From assembly GCA_019359715.1 (NCBI GenBank), contig JAHHGS010000011.1, forward strand, positions 62,001-126,000: 64,000 nucleotides of DNA. The letters run 5' to 3'. Origin of the DNA: Aphanocapsa sp. GSE-SYN-MK-11-07L. Its GTDB lineage: Bacteria > Cyanobacteriota > Cyanobacteriia > Thermosynechococcales > Thermosynechococcaceae. The position numbers and the translations under genes are program-made. The notes under the pieces were generated by a model. The model ran no database searches. It was not told the origin of the DNA and saw only the letters and a program-made list of their open reading frames with translations. Below, piece by piece: positions 37,701-44,939 of this stretch. Every line of letters starts with the position of its first letter. Within the stretch, counting starts at the first letter, position 1.

Positions 37701-38564
37701 CGCCTGATGTATACCACCTTATTTGTACCCAATGGCACTAATCAGGCAGACTGGCTGCTAGGCACCCAACAGTTCGATAACGCCGATCAGATCTTTGGCT
37801 TTGGCGGCAGTGACAGCATTGACGGGCTGGGTGGCAGCGATCGCCTATTTGGGGGTGAAGGTAATGACACCGTGCAGGGAGCTACTGGCAATGACTTTTT
37901 GGCGGGTGAATCGGGCGATGACCACTTGCATGGTGGAGATGGCAACGATCGCCTAGAGGGAAATGCAGGCATTGATGTGCTGAGGGGTAATTTCGGCAAC
38001 GATACGCTGCATGGCGGACAAGATAAAGACTATCTGGAAGGAGGTAGCGGTAAAGATCTGCTGGTTGGCGATCTCGGCAATGACTTTTTGGTTGGCAGTC
38101 GCGGCAATGATTCTCTGCAAGGGGGCAGCGGTCGAGACACGCTCCTCGGTGATAACGGCGATGATATGCTGGTCGGCGGCGCTGATAACGATCGATTAAC
38201 AGGCGGCACTGGCAACGATCGCTTCTATTTCAAGACCAGTCAGGCGTTTGATGCCAGTAGTTTTGGCATCGATCGAATCATTGACTTCAATCGCAGCGGC
38301 GATCACACTGACCAGATTGTGCTCAGCCGCACCACCTTCACTGCGGGCACTCTCTTTGCCAGCGTCGAATCTGATCTGTTAGCCGCCACTAGCGAAGCCG
38401 CGATCGCGTTTAGCACTGATACCGGCAGGTTATTCTATAACCAAAATGGCAGCAGCTCAGGCCTTGGTTCCGGTGGGCAGTTTGCAATCCTTAGCAGCAT
38501 TAATGGCGACTCAATCAGTCAGACGAATACATTGCTGTCTACCGACTTTTTGATTGTGACCTAG
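34734..38564 (+). CDS. Tandem alkaline-phosphatase-type domains with C-terminal RTX repeats
   Basis: A 1276-residue protein. Two homologous alkaline-phosphatase (PF00245-type) domains, about residues 1-505 and 527-1010, are joined by a Pro-rich linker. Both keep a metal Asp (D13, D535 in IHPDG), the nucleophile position (S57 in GTSNGGAVTH; GSSDGSAVTH in copy 2) and EEEGxDN, but three histidines that bind zinc in the E. coli enzyme are replaced. Residues ~1021-1160 are RTX nonapeptides (GGxGxDxLx), so calcium-dependent folding and type I secretion are likely. There is no N-terminal signal peptide. Confidence 0.9.
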   Translation: MATGNHVIFIHPDGTSPTQFAAVRFIDQGPDGQLNWDKLSNAGVYLGHMQDQITGTSNGGAVTHATGVKVYAESFGLGRLTNANGQPVDVDGNLITTSGPGTRFADAPLTALSGQQNQTIMQEAVAAGKATALINSGVIAEPGTGAFASQVGYADVPETATGFEAFPRGQFAQITEQVVRSEIDVILGGGLINYLPVGTTPPPEAAALNITAAQLDAISTSSAQRPNVNLIDLAKSLGYTVVYTKEQLDAVVADPSVTKVLGIFAVEDTFNDNVRRFSSTDGTATNVSGTEEGLGLNTTAPEPFYVPTAPTVGQMLAAANQIMERNPKFQQGSLTVLEEEGTDNFGNINNAPGQIEAVRRADQAIGVAIEIANQNPNTLVLTAADSEAGGVQIREGVTVPAAPDVPTVRVNPTLETDPTDLNPVDGSTGSTNSAEQPWTAFTSEPAENGMTSDFGMSWVGTPDFAGSIVAKAHGLNADQLPATVDNTDIDRLMYQTLFEVELPSPVPASQPEPAPELSPNPDRPQTGNVIFIHPDGASIAYYGATRFVDQGPDGRLNWDKMTNTGVYLGHLSDQLTGSSDGSAVTHAMGIKAYGDSFGQDADGNAYTSLSGQVGTTIMEEARDAGKAIAIINSGYIAEPGSGAFLAEVGDRSEAAAITKQIVEAGADPEARVVVLGGGLINYLPIGTQPPAGASSYTTTAAQLDAISVDPLDRPTENLIELAKSVGFTVVYNLEQLKALPANTQKVLGIFALENTYNDQTEEDLSLNTSSPTPLYAPGAPTAAEMLTEALRIVSTDPDGFMVVLEEEGSDNFGNDNNASGALEATRRADAALGVAMEYIRNESPETMLLTTADSEAGGLQAWQPTPFGAGLPPGQNTVPTVGVNPTSTTTPERVAPVISSNRLDGTTGSTASATQPWIPFQSEAGAGGPATPFPNASGAMGNFGIGWAGTSDAPGNMVVKSYGQGSDLLSANRSFESEPGTSVDNTDIYRLMYTTLFVPNGTNQADWLLGTQQFDNADQIFGFGGSDSIDGLGGSDRLFGGEGNDTVQGATGNDFLAGESGDDHLHGGDGNDRLEGNAGIDVLRGNFGNDTLHGGQDKDYLEGGSGKDLLVGDLGNDFLVGSRGNDSLQGGSGRDTLLGDNGDDMLVGGADNDRLTGGTGNDRFYFKTSQAFDASSFGIDRIIDFNRSGDHTDQIVLSRTTFTAGTLFASVESDLLAATSEAAIAFSTDTGRLFYNQNGSSSGLGSGGQFAILSSINGDSISQTNTLLSTDFLIVT

Positions 38565-38602
38565 TTGTTTGTTAAGCATCGCGTAAACACAATCGCCTCT
38601 GA

Positions 38603-38661
38603 ACAATTTTAGTGCTGAGGAGTTCACTCTAACAGAATGAACTTCTCAGCACTAAAATTGT
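38603..38661. terminator. Bidirectional terminator hairpin
   Basis: Arms 38603-38626 and 38638-38661 pair over 24 bases with one G-U, around an 11-base loop; both ends carry AATTTT/AAAATT. It lies between the convergent phosphatase-RTX gene (ends 38564) and NIL-domain gene (ends 38712) and can serve both. Confidence 0.8.
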
Positions 38662-38711
38662 GACAAGTCTGGGACAACCCAGGCTTGAAGAGCTAGACCT
38701 CAGACTCGATA

Positions 38712-38990
38712 TCACCAGCCGTCCTGGTCAGTTTCACGCCAAACTTCTAGCCCCAAATCATTGATGTATTGCAGCGCAGTTTCAATCTGGGCATTGGTTC
38801 CCCGCAGCTCCAGATCAAACCAGCCGTCACCATTGGCATTGGCACCCAGAATCGCGGCTGTGATATTAACTGTGATCCGGTAATCAGACACTAACTGAGA
38901 AATTACCGGTTCCTGATGAAAATGCTTGGGAATACGCAGTTGAACCCGCCGTTGAGTAAATCGATTGTCATGCGTGATTGTTGTGTTCAT
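38712..38990 (-). CDS. NIL-domain protein
   Basis: A 92-residue stand-alone NIL domain: 'RRVQLRIPKHFHQEPVISQLVSDYRITVNITAAILGA...GWFDLELRGT' followed by a helix and 'LGLEVWRE'. NIL domains form a ferredoxin-like fold that binds substrates at the C terminus of methionine-type ABC ATPases; single-domain versions are common in cyanobacteria next to sulfur genes. No transporter or sulfur gene is nearby. Probably a small-ligand sensor. Confidence 0.9.
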   Translation of the reverse strand: MNTTITHDNRFTQRRVQLRIPKHFHQEPVISQLVSDYRITVNITAAILGANANGDGWFDLELRGTNAQIETALQYINDLGLEVWRETDQDGW

Positions 38991-39272
38991 CCTCTCCTAC
39001 GTTAATTTATAAATCTACGGTAAATAGCTAGGAATACCGTTTTATGCCACAAAATTGATAGTACACCGGGGCAAGGGTAAAAGGCAAGAAAAACTCCACT
39101 ATCTTGGTCGTCAAACAGTAGATTAAAAAAATCGCTCATCAGCAGTTTTAGACCTAGCATCCGACTTTTCCGACTTGGGATCAGCGGCTAAGCCCAGACT
39201 TTGCCCGACTGACAGCGCCGTGATCGTTGCTTAGGCTGGTGGCATCATCCACCTAAAACAACCGAGGAATCT

Positions 39273-40193
39273 ATGATTGCGCCGATCGCTGTTCGCCCCT
39301 TAATCTGTTCTGAATCTCCTCCTCTGCACCAAAGGCTGACCGCTCTAATTAACCAACATTTTTCCAAACCAATCCTCTGCGATCGCCTGCAAGACTTGCC
39401 CCAGCAGTTCGCCTTGCCTCACCCCCGCCCTTGGCCGGTAATTGCGTGGACAGATATTAACCCAGAGCAGGTAGTCGGGATTGAGCTAAAGGTCTTTCTG
39501 GCGATTTTAAAAGGGGCGATCGAGACTGAAATGCCAATTCGCGACTATACCCAAACCAGCCGCCAGTATCTTGAGCAACTCCACCCAGCGATGGCTAAAT
39601 TCGTCGGCGGTGAAGTTTCTGCTCAGGGTCAACTGCTCTCTCCCGGTTTATGGGAACGAGAAGAGCGCCGCCATACGCCTGCCCTGACCAAAATTTATAC
39701 CCAATTGGCAGGTGTGGAAATTGCCCCGACACCCTACAGCGCCAAGCCTTATCTGCCCAGCATTGACCCTCAAACTGACCTGTTGCGGCATGGGCTGCAT
39801 CGAGTTGCGACTGAGTATGGCGCTGCCTGTCTCTATATTTGGCTGATGGCTCACTCGACTGACCCGCTGCAAGCGGTTTTAGCCGAGTTAGTCAAAGATG
39901 AGGTCAATCACATGACCAAATTTTTAGGATTCGGGATCTGGTTTTTCCCAGACTTTTCGAGCCGGCAGGCGATCGCCATCCTGCTGAAACCCAGCCAGCA
40001 CCCCAGTCAGTTGCTGCGAACCCTGCGAAGAATGACCACCGTTTTAAATTGGTCGAGCTGGTCAATGAGCAATAAACTAAGCTTTGCCTTTACCTGTTGC
40101 AGCGTGCTGCATCGCCTCTGGGGCTGGCGTCAGTCGCTGACCCCAGAGTGCTTGGAGAACATGCTTGGCCCAGTGCCTCCCGCCTCAATCTAA
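39273..40193 (+). CDS. Ferritin-like diiron protein, acyl-ACP-desaturase-like
   Basis: A 306-residue mostly helical protein with a probable four-helix diiron site: Glu84/86 in 'AIETEMP', E131-R-R-H134, a Glu in 'VATEYGAACLY', and E-V-N-H in 'LVKDEVNHMTKF'. The E/ExxH pairs have the same order and spacing type as stearoyl-ACP desaturases and ferritin-like oxidases. Overall similarity to true desaturases is low, so a different oxidation (hydroxylation, cyclisation) is possible. It lies 45 bases before uppS, on the same strand. Confidence 0.7.
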   Translation: MIAPIAVRPLICSESPPLHQRLTALINQHFSKPILCDRLQDLPQQFALPHPRPWPVIAWTDINPEQVVGIELKVFLAILKGAIETEMPIRDYTQTSRQYLEQLHPAMAKFVGGEVSAQGQLLSPGLWEREERRHTPALTKIYTQLAGVEIAPTPYSAKPYLPSIDPQTDLLRHGLHRVATEYGAACLYIWLMAHSTDPLQAVLAELVKDEVNHMTKFLGFGIWFFPDFSSRQAIAILLKPSQHPSQLLRTLRRMTTVLNWSSWSMSNKLSFAFTCCSVLHRLWGWRQSLTPECLENMLGPVPPASI

Positions 40194-40238
40194 AAGCTCA
40201 AATAGTTGATCTATTCCAACATTCAAATCGGAATCATT

Positions 40239-41036
40239 ATGCTGCGATTTTCTAGCTTACCGGCACCTTTAGATCTGCATTGTTTACCCCAGCATGTTGC
40301 CGTGATTATGGATGGCAACGGGCGCTGGGCGACGGAGCGAGGGTTGCCGCGGGCCGCCGGGCATCGCCAAGGGGCAAAAGCCCTGAAAGAATTAGTCCGC
40401 TGCTGCAAAGATTGGGGGATTCCCGCCTTGACGGTCTATGCGTTTTCGACTGAAAACTGGCGGCGACCGACTGAAGAAGTTGATTTTTTGCTGCTGCTGT
40501 TCGAGCGGCTGCTGCGGCAAGAGTTAGCGGAAATGCAGCAGTCTGGCGTTAAGCTTTCGTTTGTGGGTGATTTATCAGCCCTGCCACCAGCTCTTCGGCA
40601 GGAAATGCAGCGATCGCACAATGCTACCCTGCACAATCAGCAGGTGCATCTGACGGTGGCGATCAACTACGGCAGCCGAGCTGAAATTACCCAAATTTGC
40701 CGTCAGTTGGCTGAGCAAGCCCAGCAGGGCAGGCTGAATCCAGCCGAAATTACCGAGGAGCTGCTGTCGGAGTGCTTGAACACGACCAGCCTCCCCCACC
40801 CCGATTTGCTGATTCGCACCAGTGGCGAAATGCGGCTGAGTAACTTTTTGCTCTGGCAGTTGGCCTATGCCGAGCTTTACTTTACCCGCATCCTGTGGCC
40901 AGACTTTGATCGAGCGGCGTTTTACGAGGCATTAGTCTCCTACCAGCGCCGCGATCGCCGATTTGGGCAGGTTTCTGCTTCTCAACCGAGGGTTGCAGGA
41001 CAGCCTATACCAGCGCTTGTAAGCGCGGATCGGTGA
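40239..41036 (+). CDS. uppS: Isoprenyl transferase (undecaprenyl diphosphate synthase family)
   Basis: A 265-residue cis-prenyltransferase. The catalytic loop 'VAVIMDGNGRWATERGLPR', 'YAFSTENWRRP' and 'LLIRTSGEMRLSNFLLWQLAYAEL' are all conserved, including the catalytic Asp and the RTSGE...RxSxFxxWQ motif. It makes the undecaprenyl carrier used for peptidoglycan and for the surface polysaccharide encoded at the end of this window. ATG at 40239 is used; an upstream in-frame start at 40206 adds 11 residues. The 3' end overlaps the convergent HAD gene by 32 bases. Confidence 0.96.
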   Translation: MLRFSSLPAPLDLHCLPQHVAVIMDGNGRWATERGLPRAAGHRQGAKALKELVRCCKDWGIPALTVYAFSTENWRRPTEEVDFLLLLFERLLRQELAEMQQSGVKLSFVGDLSALPPALRQEMQRSHNATLHNQQVHLTVAINYGSRAEITQICRQLAEQAQQGRLNPAEITEELLSECLNTTSLPHPDLLIRTSGEMRLSNFLLWQLAYAELYFTRILWPDFDRAAFYEALVSYQRRDRRFGQVSASQPRVAGQPIPALVSADR

Positions 41037-41670
41037 AATCTTGAATGCAAACCTCGGCTCCGACCGCTGCCAGTTCTGTCGCAGTGTGGGTTGTCAAGAC
41101 TCCCCAGCAAGTCATGCCCGCCCTGATCGCCGCTTCGACTCCGGCCACAGCATCTTCAAACACCAGGCATTGGGCAGGCTGGACGCCTAGCCGCTCAGCC
41201 ACCAGCAAGTAAACCTGCGGATCGGGCTTGCCCCGCTGGACATCGGTTTCGATCGCCCTCGCAGCAAAAAACCGCCCTAGTTCTTGGTGAGACAAGATCA
41301 AATCAGTGTTTTCTTTACAGGCAGATGTGCCTAAGCCCAGCTTGAGTCCGGCCGCTTCAGCCGATCGCAGAAAATCAACCAGTCCCGGCAGCCAAACAAT
41401 CTGATCGCGAATCAACTCTCGATAAATGGCTTCTTTTCCCCCGCCCCACTGTTTCACCTCAGCGGCTGTGACCGGGCGACCCAACACTTCTGCCAATAGC
41501 TCGCTGTTGCGCTTACCGCCCATCCGCGACAGGTCTTTAACCTGGGTGACAGCCAAGGCTGGGGTTTGGGCAACATAAATATCCCAGGCTTTTAGGTGAT
41601 AGGGCATGGTGTCGCAGAGCACCCCATCCATATCAAAAATGATCGCTTCCAGGGGCTGCATTTGTACCAT
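41005..41670 (-). CDS. HAD-superfamily hydrolase, beta-phosphoglucomutase-like
   Basis: A 221-residue HAD phosphatase/phosphomutase: motif I 'IIFDMDGVLCDTMPYHLKAW', motif II 'GLGTSA', motif III 'KPDPQVYL' and motif IV 'VFEDAVAGVEAA'. The cap domain and 'MGGKRNSELL' resemble beta-phosphoglucomutases, but sugar-phosphate phosphatases share them. It is tail-to-tail with uppS with a 32-base coding overlap. Confidence 0.9.
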   Translation of the reverse strand: MVQMQPLEAIIFDMDGVLCDTMPYHLKAWDIYVAQTPALAVTQVKDLSRMGGKRNSELLAEVLGRPVTAAEVKQWGGGKEAIYRELIRDQIVWLPGLVDFLRSAEAAGLKLGLGTSACKENTDLILSHQELGRFFAARAIETDVQRGKPDPQVYLLVAERLGVQPAQCLVFEDAVAGVEAAIRAGMTCWGVLTTHTATELAAVGAEVCIQDFTDPRLQALV

Positions 41671-41776
41671 TTTGCGTTTTCACTCACTGCTGATGTTGAT
41701 CGTCACGAACGCCTCTGAACGACTGATATTATATGCTAAGTTTTATGAAGATTTTACTTTAAGCCAATCCTGCACC

Positions 41777-42241
41777 ATGGAAATTCCTGCCGCCCTCAAG
41801 CCGATTTTGACCTTTTTTCATCCTGTAATGATGTGGATTCTGCTGGGCGTGTCGATTTATGCCCTTTATTTGGGCATTCAAATTCGCCGCACCCGTAAAG
41901 CCGAAGGGGACGCCAAGAAAGCTCTGATCCAAGGCAAGTTTAACCTCAAGCACCATCAAATTGGCTCGCTGCTGCTGGCATTGATGGTGATGGGGGCGAT
42001 CGGCGGCATGGGCGTGACTTACCTCAACAACGGCAAGCTGTTTTTTGGCCCCCATCTGCTGGCTGGCTTGGGGATGACGGGCATGGTAGCCTTGTCGGCC
42101 GGTTTGTCGCCCTGGATGCAAAAAGGGCAAGACTGGGCTCGCTACAGCCATATTGGGCTTAACTTGGGCATTGTTGGCTTGTTTGGCTGGCAGGCGGTGA
42201 CGGGGATGCAAATTGTCTGGCGGATTTTGAACCCTAGTTAG
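41777..42241 (+). CDS. DUF4079 family membrane protein
   Basis: A 154-residue membrane protein with four hydrophobic helices ('FHPVMMWILLGVSIYALYLG', 'HHQIGSLLLALMVMGAIGGMG', 'GPHLLAGLGMTGMVALSAGL', 'YSHIGLNLGIVGLFGWQAVTGM'). Conserved His residues at the start of each helix suggest haem or quinone binding, as in cytochrome b-type four-helix proteins. The family is cyanobacterial/plastid-like and uncharacterised. Start at 41777 fits the family; an earlier in-frame ATG overlaps the HAD gene. Confidence 0.88.
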   Translation: MEIPAALKPILTFFHPVMMWILLGVSIYALYLGIQIRRTRKAEGDAKKALIQGKFNLKHHQIGSLLLALMVMGAIGGMGVTYLNNGKLFFGPHLLAGLGMTGMVALSAGLSPWMQKGQDWARYSHIGLNLGIVGLFGWQAVTGMQIVWRILNPS

Positions 42242-42367
42242 GCTTGACGAAAAAAGCAGAAGGTAGAGGGTCAAGACCAGCGATTCCTTCTGCTCCCTGC
42301 CATTTATCTTCTGCCTTCCATAGTAAAATGACGTTCTGGGTTTTTTGTATACCACCACTCGCACGTT

Positions 42368-43948
42368 ATGCCAAAGGTTCTTGTTTCCGATCCAATCGAT
42401 CAGGCAGGTATTGATCTGCTGGCTCAAGTCGCTCAAGTTGATGTTCGCACCGATCTTTCGCCCCAAGACTTGATTCAGGCGATCGCCGACTATGATGCCC
42501 TGATGATTCGCTCTGGGACACGAGTCACCTCAGAAGTGATTGAAGCCGCCACCCAGCTCAAAATTATTGGCCGAGCCGGGGTCGGGGTTGATAACGTCGA
42601 TGTGCCCGCAGCCACCCGGAAAGGCATTGTCGTGGTCAACTCGCCGGAAGGCAACACGATCGCCGCCGCTGAGCACACCTTAGCAATGATGTTTGCCCTC
42701 TCTCGGTTCATTCCCGATGCTAACCAGTCGATGAAGTCCGGCAAATGGGATCGCAAGAGCTTTACGGGTGTGGAAATGTACAAGAAAACCCTCGGCATTA
42801 TTGGCCTGGGTAAAATTGGTTCCCATGTCGCGACGGTGGCCAGAGCAATGGGGATGAAACTGCTCGCCTATGACCCCTTTTTGTCCCAAGAGCGAGCCGA
42901 GCAGATTGGCTGTCGGCTGGTTGAGCTAGACCTGCTGTTTTCGGAAGCCGATTACATTACCCTGCATTTGCCCAAAACTCCGGAAACTTTTCACCTGATT
43001 AATGCCGACACCCTGGCCAAAATGAAGCCAACGGCCCGGATTGTTAACTGTGCCCGGGGCGGCATTATTGACGAGCAGGCGCTCGTGGAAGCGGTCAAGT
43101 CCGGGCAGATTGGCGGTGCCGCCCTGGATGTTTACGAGAATGAACCCCCTGGCGACTCGCCGCTGTATCAACTCGGCAAAGAAGCCGTCTTAACCCCCCA
43201 CTTGGGCGCTTCGACTGAAGAAGCTCAAACCAATGTGGCGGTTGATGTGGCTGAGCAAATTCGCGATGTCCTGCTGGGGCTGCCGGCCCGATCGGCGGTC
43301 AATATCCCCGGTTTGCGCCCCGATGTGCTCGAAAAACTCAAGCCCTACATGCAGTTGGCAGAAACCTTGGGCAACTTGGTCGGGCAACTGGCCGGCGGTC
43401 GGATTGAATCTCTGGAAGTTCGCTTGCAGGGCGAACTAGCCACCAACGACAGTCAGCCAATTGTAGTCGCGGCTCTGAAAGGCTTGCTGGCTCCGGCCCT
43501 GCGCGAACGGGTTAACTACGTGAATGCGGGGTTAGAAGCCAAAGAGCGCGGGATTCGGGTGATTGAAACCCGCGATGCTTCAGTTAGAGATTATTCTGGT
43601 TCGATCGCTCTGTCTGCCAAAGGCCCACTGGAAACTCGCTCGGTGGCGGGGGCATTGCTAAGTGAAAATGAACTGCGAATCACCGAGATTGACGACTTCC
43701 CAATCAACGTCGCTCCGACCCGGCACATGCTGCTGACGGTGCACCGAGACATGCCGGGAATTATCGGTAAAATTGGCTCGTTGCTGGGTAGCTTCAATGT
43801 CAACATTGCCAGTATGCAGGTTGGACGCAAAATGGTGCGCGGCAATGCGGTCATGGTGATTAGCCTTGATGATTTGCTACCCGAAGGACTCCTGACCGAA
43901 ATTATCAAAGTTTCTGGAATTCGCGATGCTTATATCGTCAACTTGTAG
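42368..43948 (+). CDS. serA: D-3-phosphoglycerate dehydrogenase
   Basis: A 526-residue enzyme, the first step of phosphorylated serine synthesis (3-phosphoglycerate to 3-phosphohydroxypyruvate with NAD+). 'GIIGLGKIGSHVA' is the NAD fold, 'NCARGGIIDEQAL' and 'TPHLGASTEEAQ' hold the catalytic Arg, Glu and His. An intervening domain and a C-terminal ACT domain ('TVHRDMPGIIGKIGSLLGSFNVNIASM') make it the long type I form. Confidence 0.97.
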   Translation: MPKVLVSDPIDQAGIDLLAQVAQVDVRTDLSPQDLIQAIADYDALMIRSGTRVTSEVIEAATQLKIIGRAGVGVDNVDVPAATRKGIVVVNSPEGNTIAAAEHTLAMMFALSRFIPDANQSMKSGKWDRKSFTGVEMYKKTLGIIGLGKIGSHVATVARAMGMKLLAYDPFLSQERAEQIGCRLVELDLLFSEADYITLHLPKTPETFHLINADTLAKMKPTARIVNCARGGIIDEQALVEAVKSGQIGGAALDVYENEPPGDSPLYQLGKEAVLTPHLGASTEEAQTNVAVDVAEQIRDVLLGLPARSAVNIPGLRPDVLEKLKPYMQLAETLGNLVGQLAGGRIESLEVRLQGELATNDSQPIVVAALKGLLAPALRERVNYVNAGLEAKERGIRVIETRDASVRDYSGSIALSAKGPLETRSVAGALLSENELRITEIDDFPINVAPTRHMLLTVHRDMPGIIGKIGSLLGSFNVNIASMQVGRKMVRGNAVMVISLDDLLPEGLLTEIIKVSGIRDAYIVNL

Positions 43949-44016
43949 ACAAATCCACAGACATAAGAGTTAACTCCTAAGAAACACACTCCGCGGTGCA
44001 GTTGCACGTTCATTTG

Positions 44017-44086
44017 TGTGACCTTGCCCCGAAAAAGTGGACAATTCCCAAGCGTTACCTGTCCACTTTTTTGGGGCAAGGTCACA
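44017..44086. mobile_element. 70-bp miniature inverted-repeat element
   Basis: Two 27-base terminal repeats (44017-44043 and 44060-44086), inverse complements with a single mismatch, enclose only 16 bases. The same terminal sequence occurs at 19626-19652 next to a transposase fragment, so this is a non-autonomous or internally deleted copy of that insertion sequence. Start TGTGACC and end GGTCACA. No clear target duplication. As an RNA it would form a very strong hairpin after serA. Confidence 0.75.
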
Positions 44087-44219
44087 ATCCCCACTCCTCT
44101 AATAGCTCGTCAACGGTCACAAACTCACCCTTCGCTTCAGCGATCGCTTGGCGTAATAAAGCTGAATCAATCGCATCTTCAGTCAATTCAGGTTCTTGAG
44201 AGCATCTTTCATGAGTCAT
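44082..44219 (-). CDS. Short ORF of toxin-antitoxin operon, ended by the miniature element
   Basis: A 45-residue frame starting at ATG 44219, overlapping the RelE-type toxin gene by 11 bases. The product is acidic (MTHERCSQEPELTEDAID... ending in VDELLEEWGL), like an antitoxin fragment or a regulatory partner. The TGA stop (44082-44084) lies inside the end of the miniature element, so the original C terminus may have been cut off or replaced by the insertion. Whether it is translated is unknown. Confidence 0.5.
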   Translation of the reverse strand: MTHERCSQEPELTEDAIDSALLRQAIAEAKGEFVTVDELLEEWGL

Positions 44220-44475
44220 TTTTGTAGGCCTGCCTGCGGTGGTCAATTTTGAGGACAAGGACAGTTAATTTCTTATCCTCAATCTGATACAAAATTCTGT
44301 AACTGCCCGTTCTCACTCTCCACACATTATCAGCCCCCTTTAGCTTGATCGCGCCGGAGGGACGGGGTTCACTCGCTAATCCTTGAAGGACTGGAACAAT
44401 TTGTTGTTTGATTTGCGGGGGCAGTTTCTTGAGCTGCCGCTCGGCTGCTGGAGCAAGAAAAACAGAATACGCCAC
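44209..44475 (-). CDS. RelE/ParE-family toxin
   Basis: An 88-residue protein with the RelE fold: 'YSVFLAPAAERQLKKLPPQIKQQI', 'GAIKLKGADNVWRVRTGSYRILYQIEDKKLTVLVLKIDHRR'. The basic C-terminal 'HRRQAY' is typical of the RelE ribosome-dependent mRNase subgroup. It follows the putative antitoxin gene by seven bases and overlaps the next short ORF. Confidence 0.9.
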   Translation of the reverse strand: MAYSVFLAPAAERQLKKLPPQIKQQIVPVLQGLASEPRPSGAIKLKGADNVWRVRTGSYRILYQIEDKKLTVLVLKIDHRRQAYKNDS

Positions 44476-44482
44476 GCTTAGC

Positions 44483-44830
44483 TCATGCCGCGATCGCCAT
44501 TTCCGTCAAAACTTGCTCCAAAGGCTTAACGCCCTTTTCCTGAGCCTCGGCGATCGCAGCATGAGCTTCAGCCAGGTCTAACGCATCTTGAAAGACTTCA
44601 AGCGCCCTAACTTCTACCACAGCCAAATTGCCTCGGCCGATCTGATCGAGCATTTCCGAGGTGGAATAGCCAAGATCTTTTGCCGTTTCTTGAACGCCTG
44701 CCCACCCTTCGTCAGATAAAGCTACTCCATGCCGCTTCTTGGGGGTGTCGTGCATGGGAGTTCGACCTGGTGATTGGCCTGGAATCAGATTCTTGAGGCT
44801 ATTCGGATTGATACTCCGTTTTTTAGGCAT
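44483..44830 (-). CDS. Putative antitoxin of the RelE-type toxin
   Basis: A 115-residue protein directly upstream of the toxin gene (seven bases apart). N-terminal 40 residues are basic and disordered (MPKKRSINPNSLKNL); residues 41-75 may form a small DNA-binding part ('SDEGWAGVQETAKDLGYSTSEMLDQIG'), and the C terminus is an acidic helix ending 'GVKPLEQVLTEM', as expected for toxin neutralisation. Assignment rests on position and this layout, not on a recognised family. Confidence 0.65.
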   Translation of the reverse strand: MPKKRSINPNSLKNLIPGQSPGRTPMHDTPKKRHGVALSDEGWAGVQETAKDLGYSTSEMLDQIGRGNLAVVEVRALEVFQDALDLAEAHAAIAEAQEKGVKPLEQVLTEMAIAA

Positions 44831-44939
44831 TATCCCTAAGATTTTTAGAGAGCATATCTATTAAATATCATAAGTTTTTGGATTTTTGTTCTATTTTGAT
44901 ATTAGCAATCTAAATATTTATGACTTAATATAGATGTTA

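Noticed and set aside
37787-38215. Several Ser/Pro/Leu-rich minus-strand frames
   Set aside because: They are reverse readings of the periodic RTX repeats, which keep all frames open.
34734-38564. Assembly duplication instead of true domain duplication
   Set aside because: The two copies differ at many positions throughout, including linkers and deletions, so they diverged long ago.
41759-42466. 235-codon minus-strand frame across the DUF4079 gene and the start of serA
   Set aside because: It is antisense to a recognised membrane-protein gene and to serA, has a low-complexity translation (many His, Gln, Lys) and no domain; a coding shadow.
44017-44086. Ordinary terminator of serA
   Set aside because: The hairpin could act as one, but the same 27-base end occurs beside a transposase fragment at 19626, which favours a mobile-element origin.
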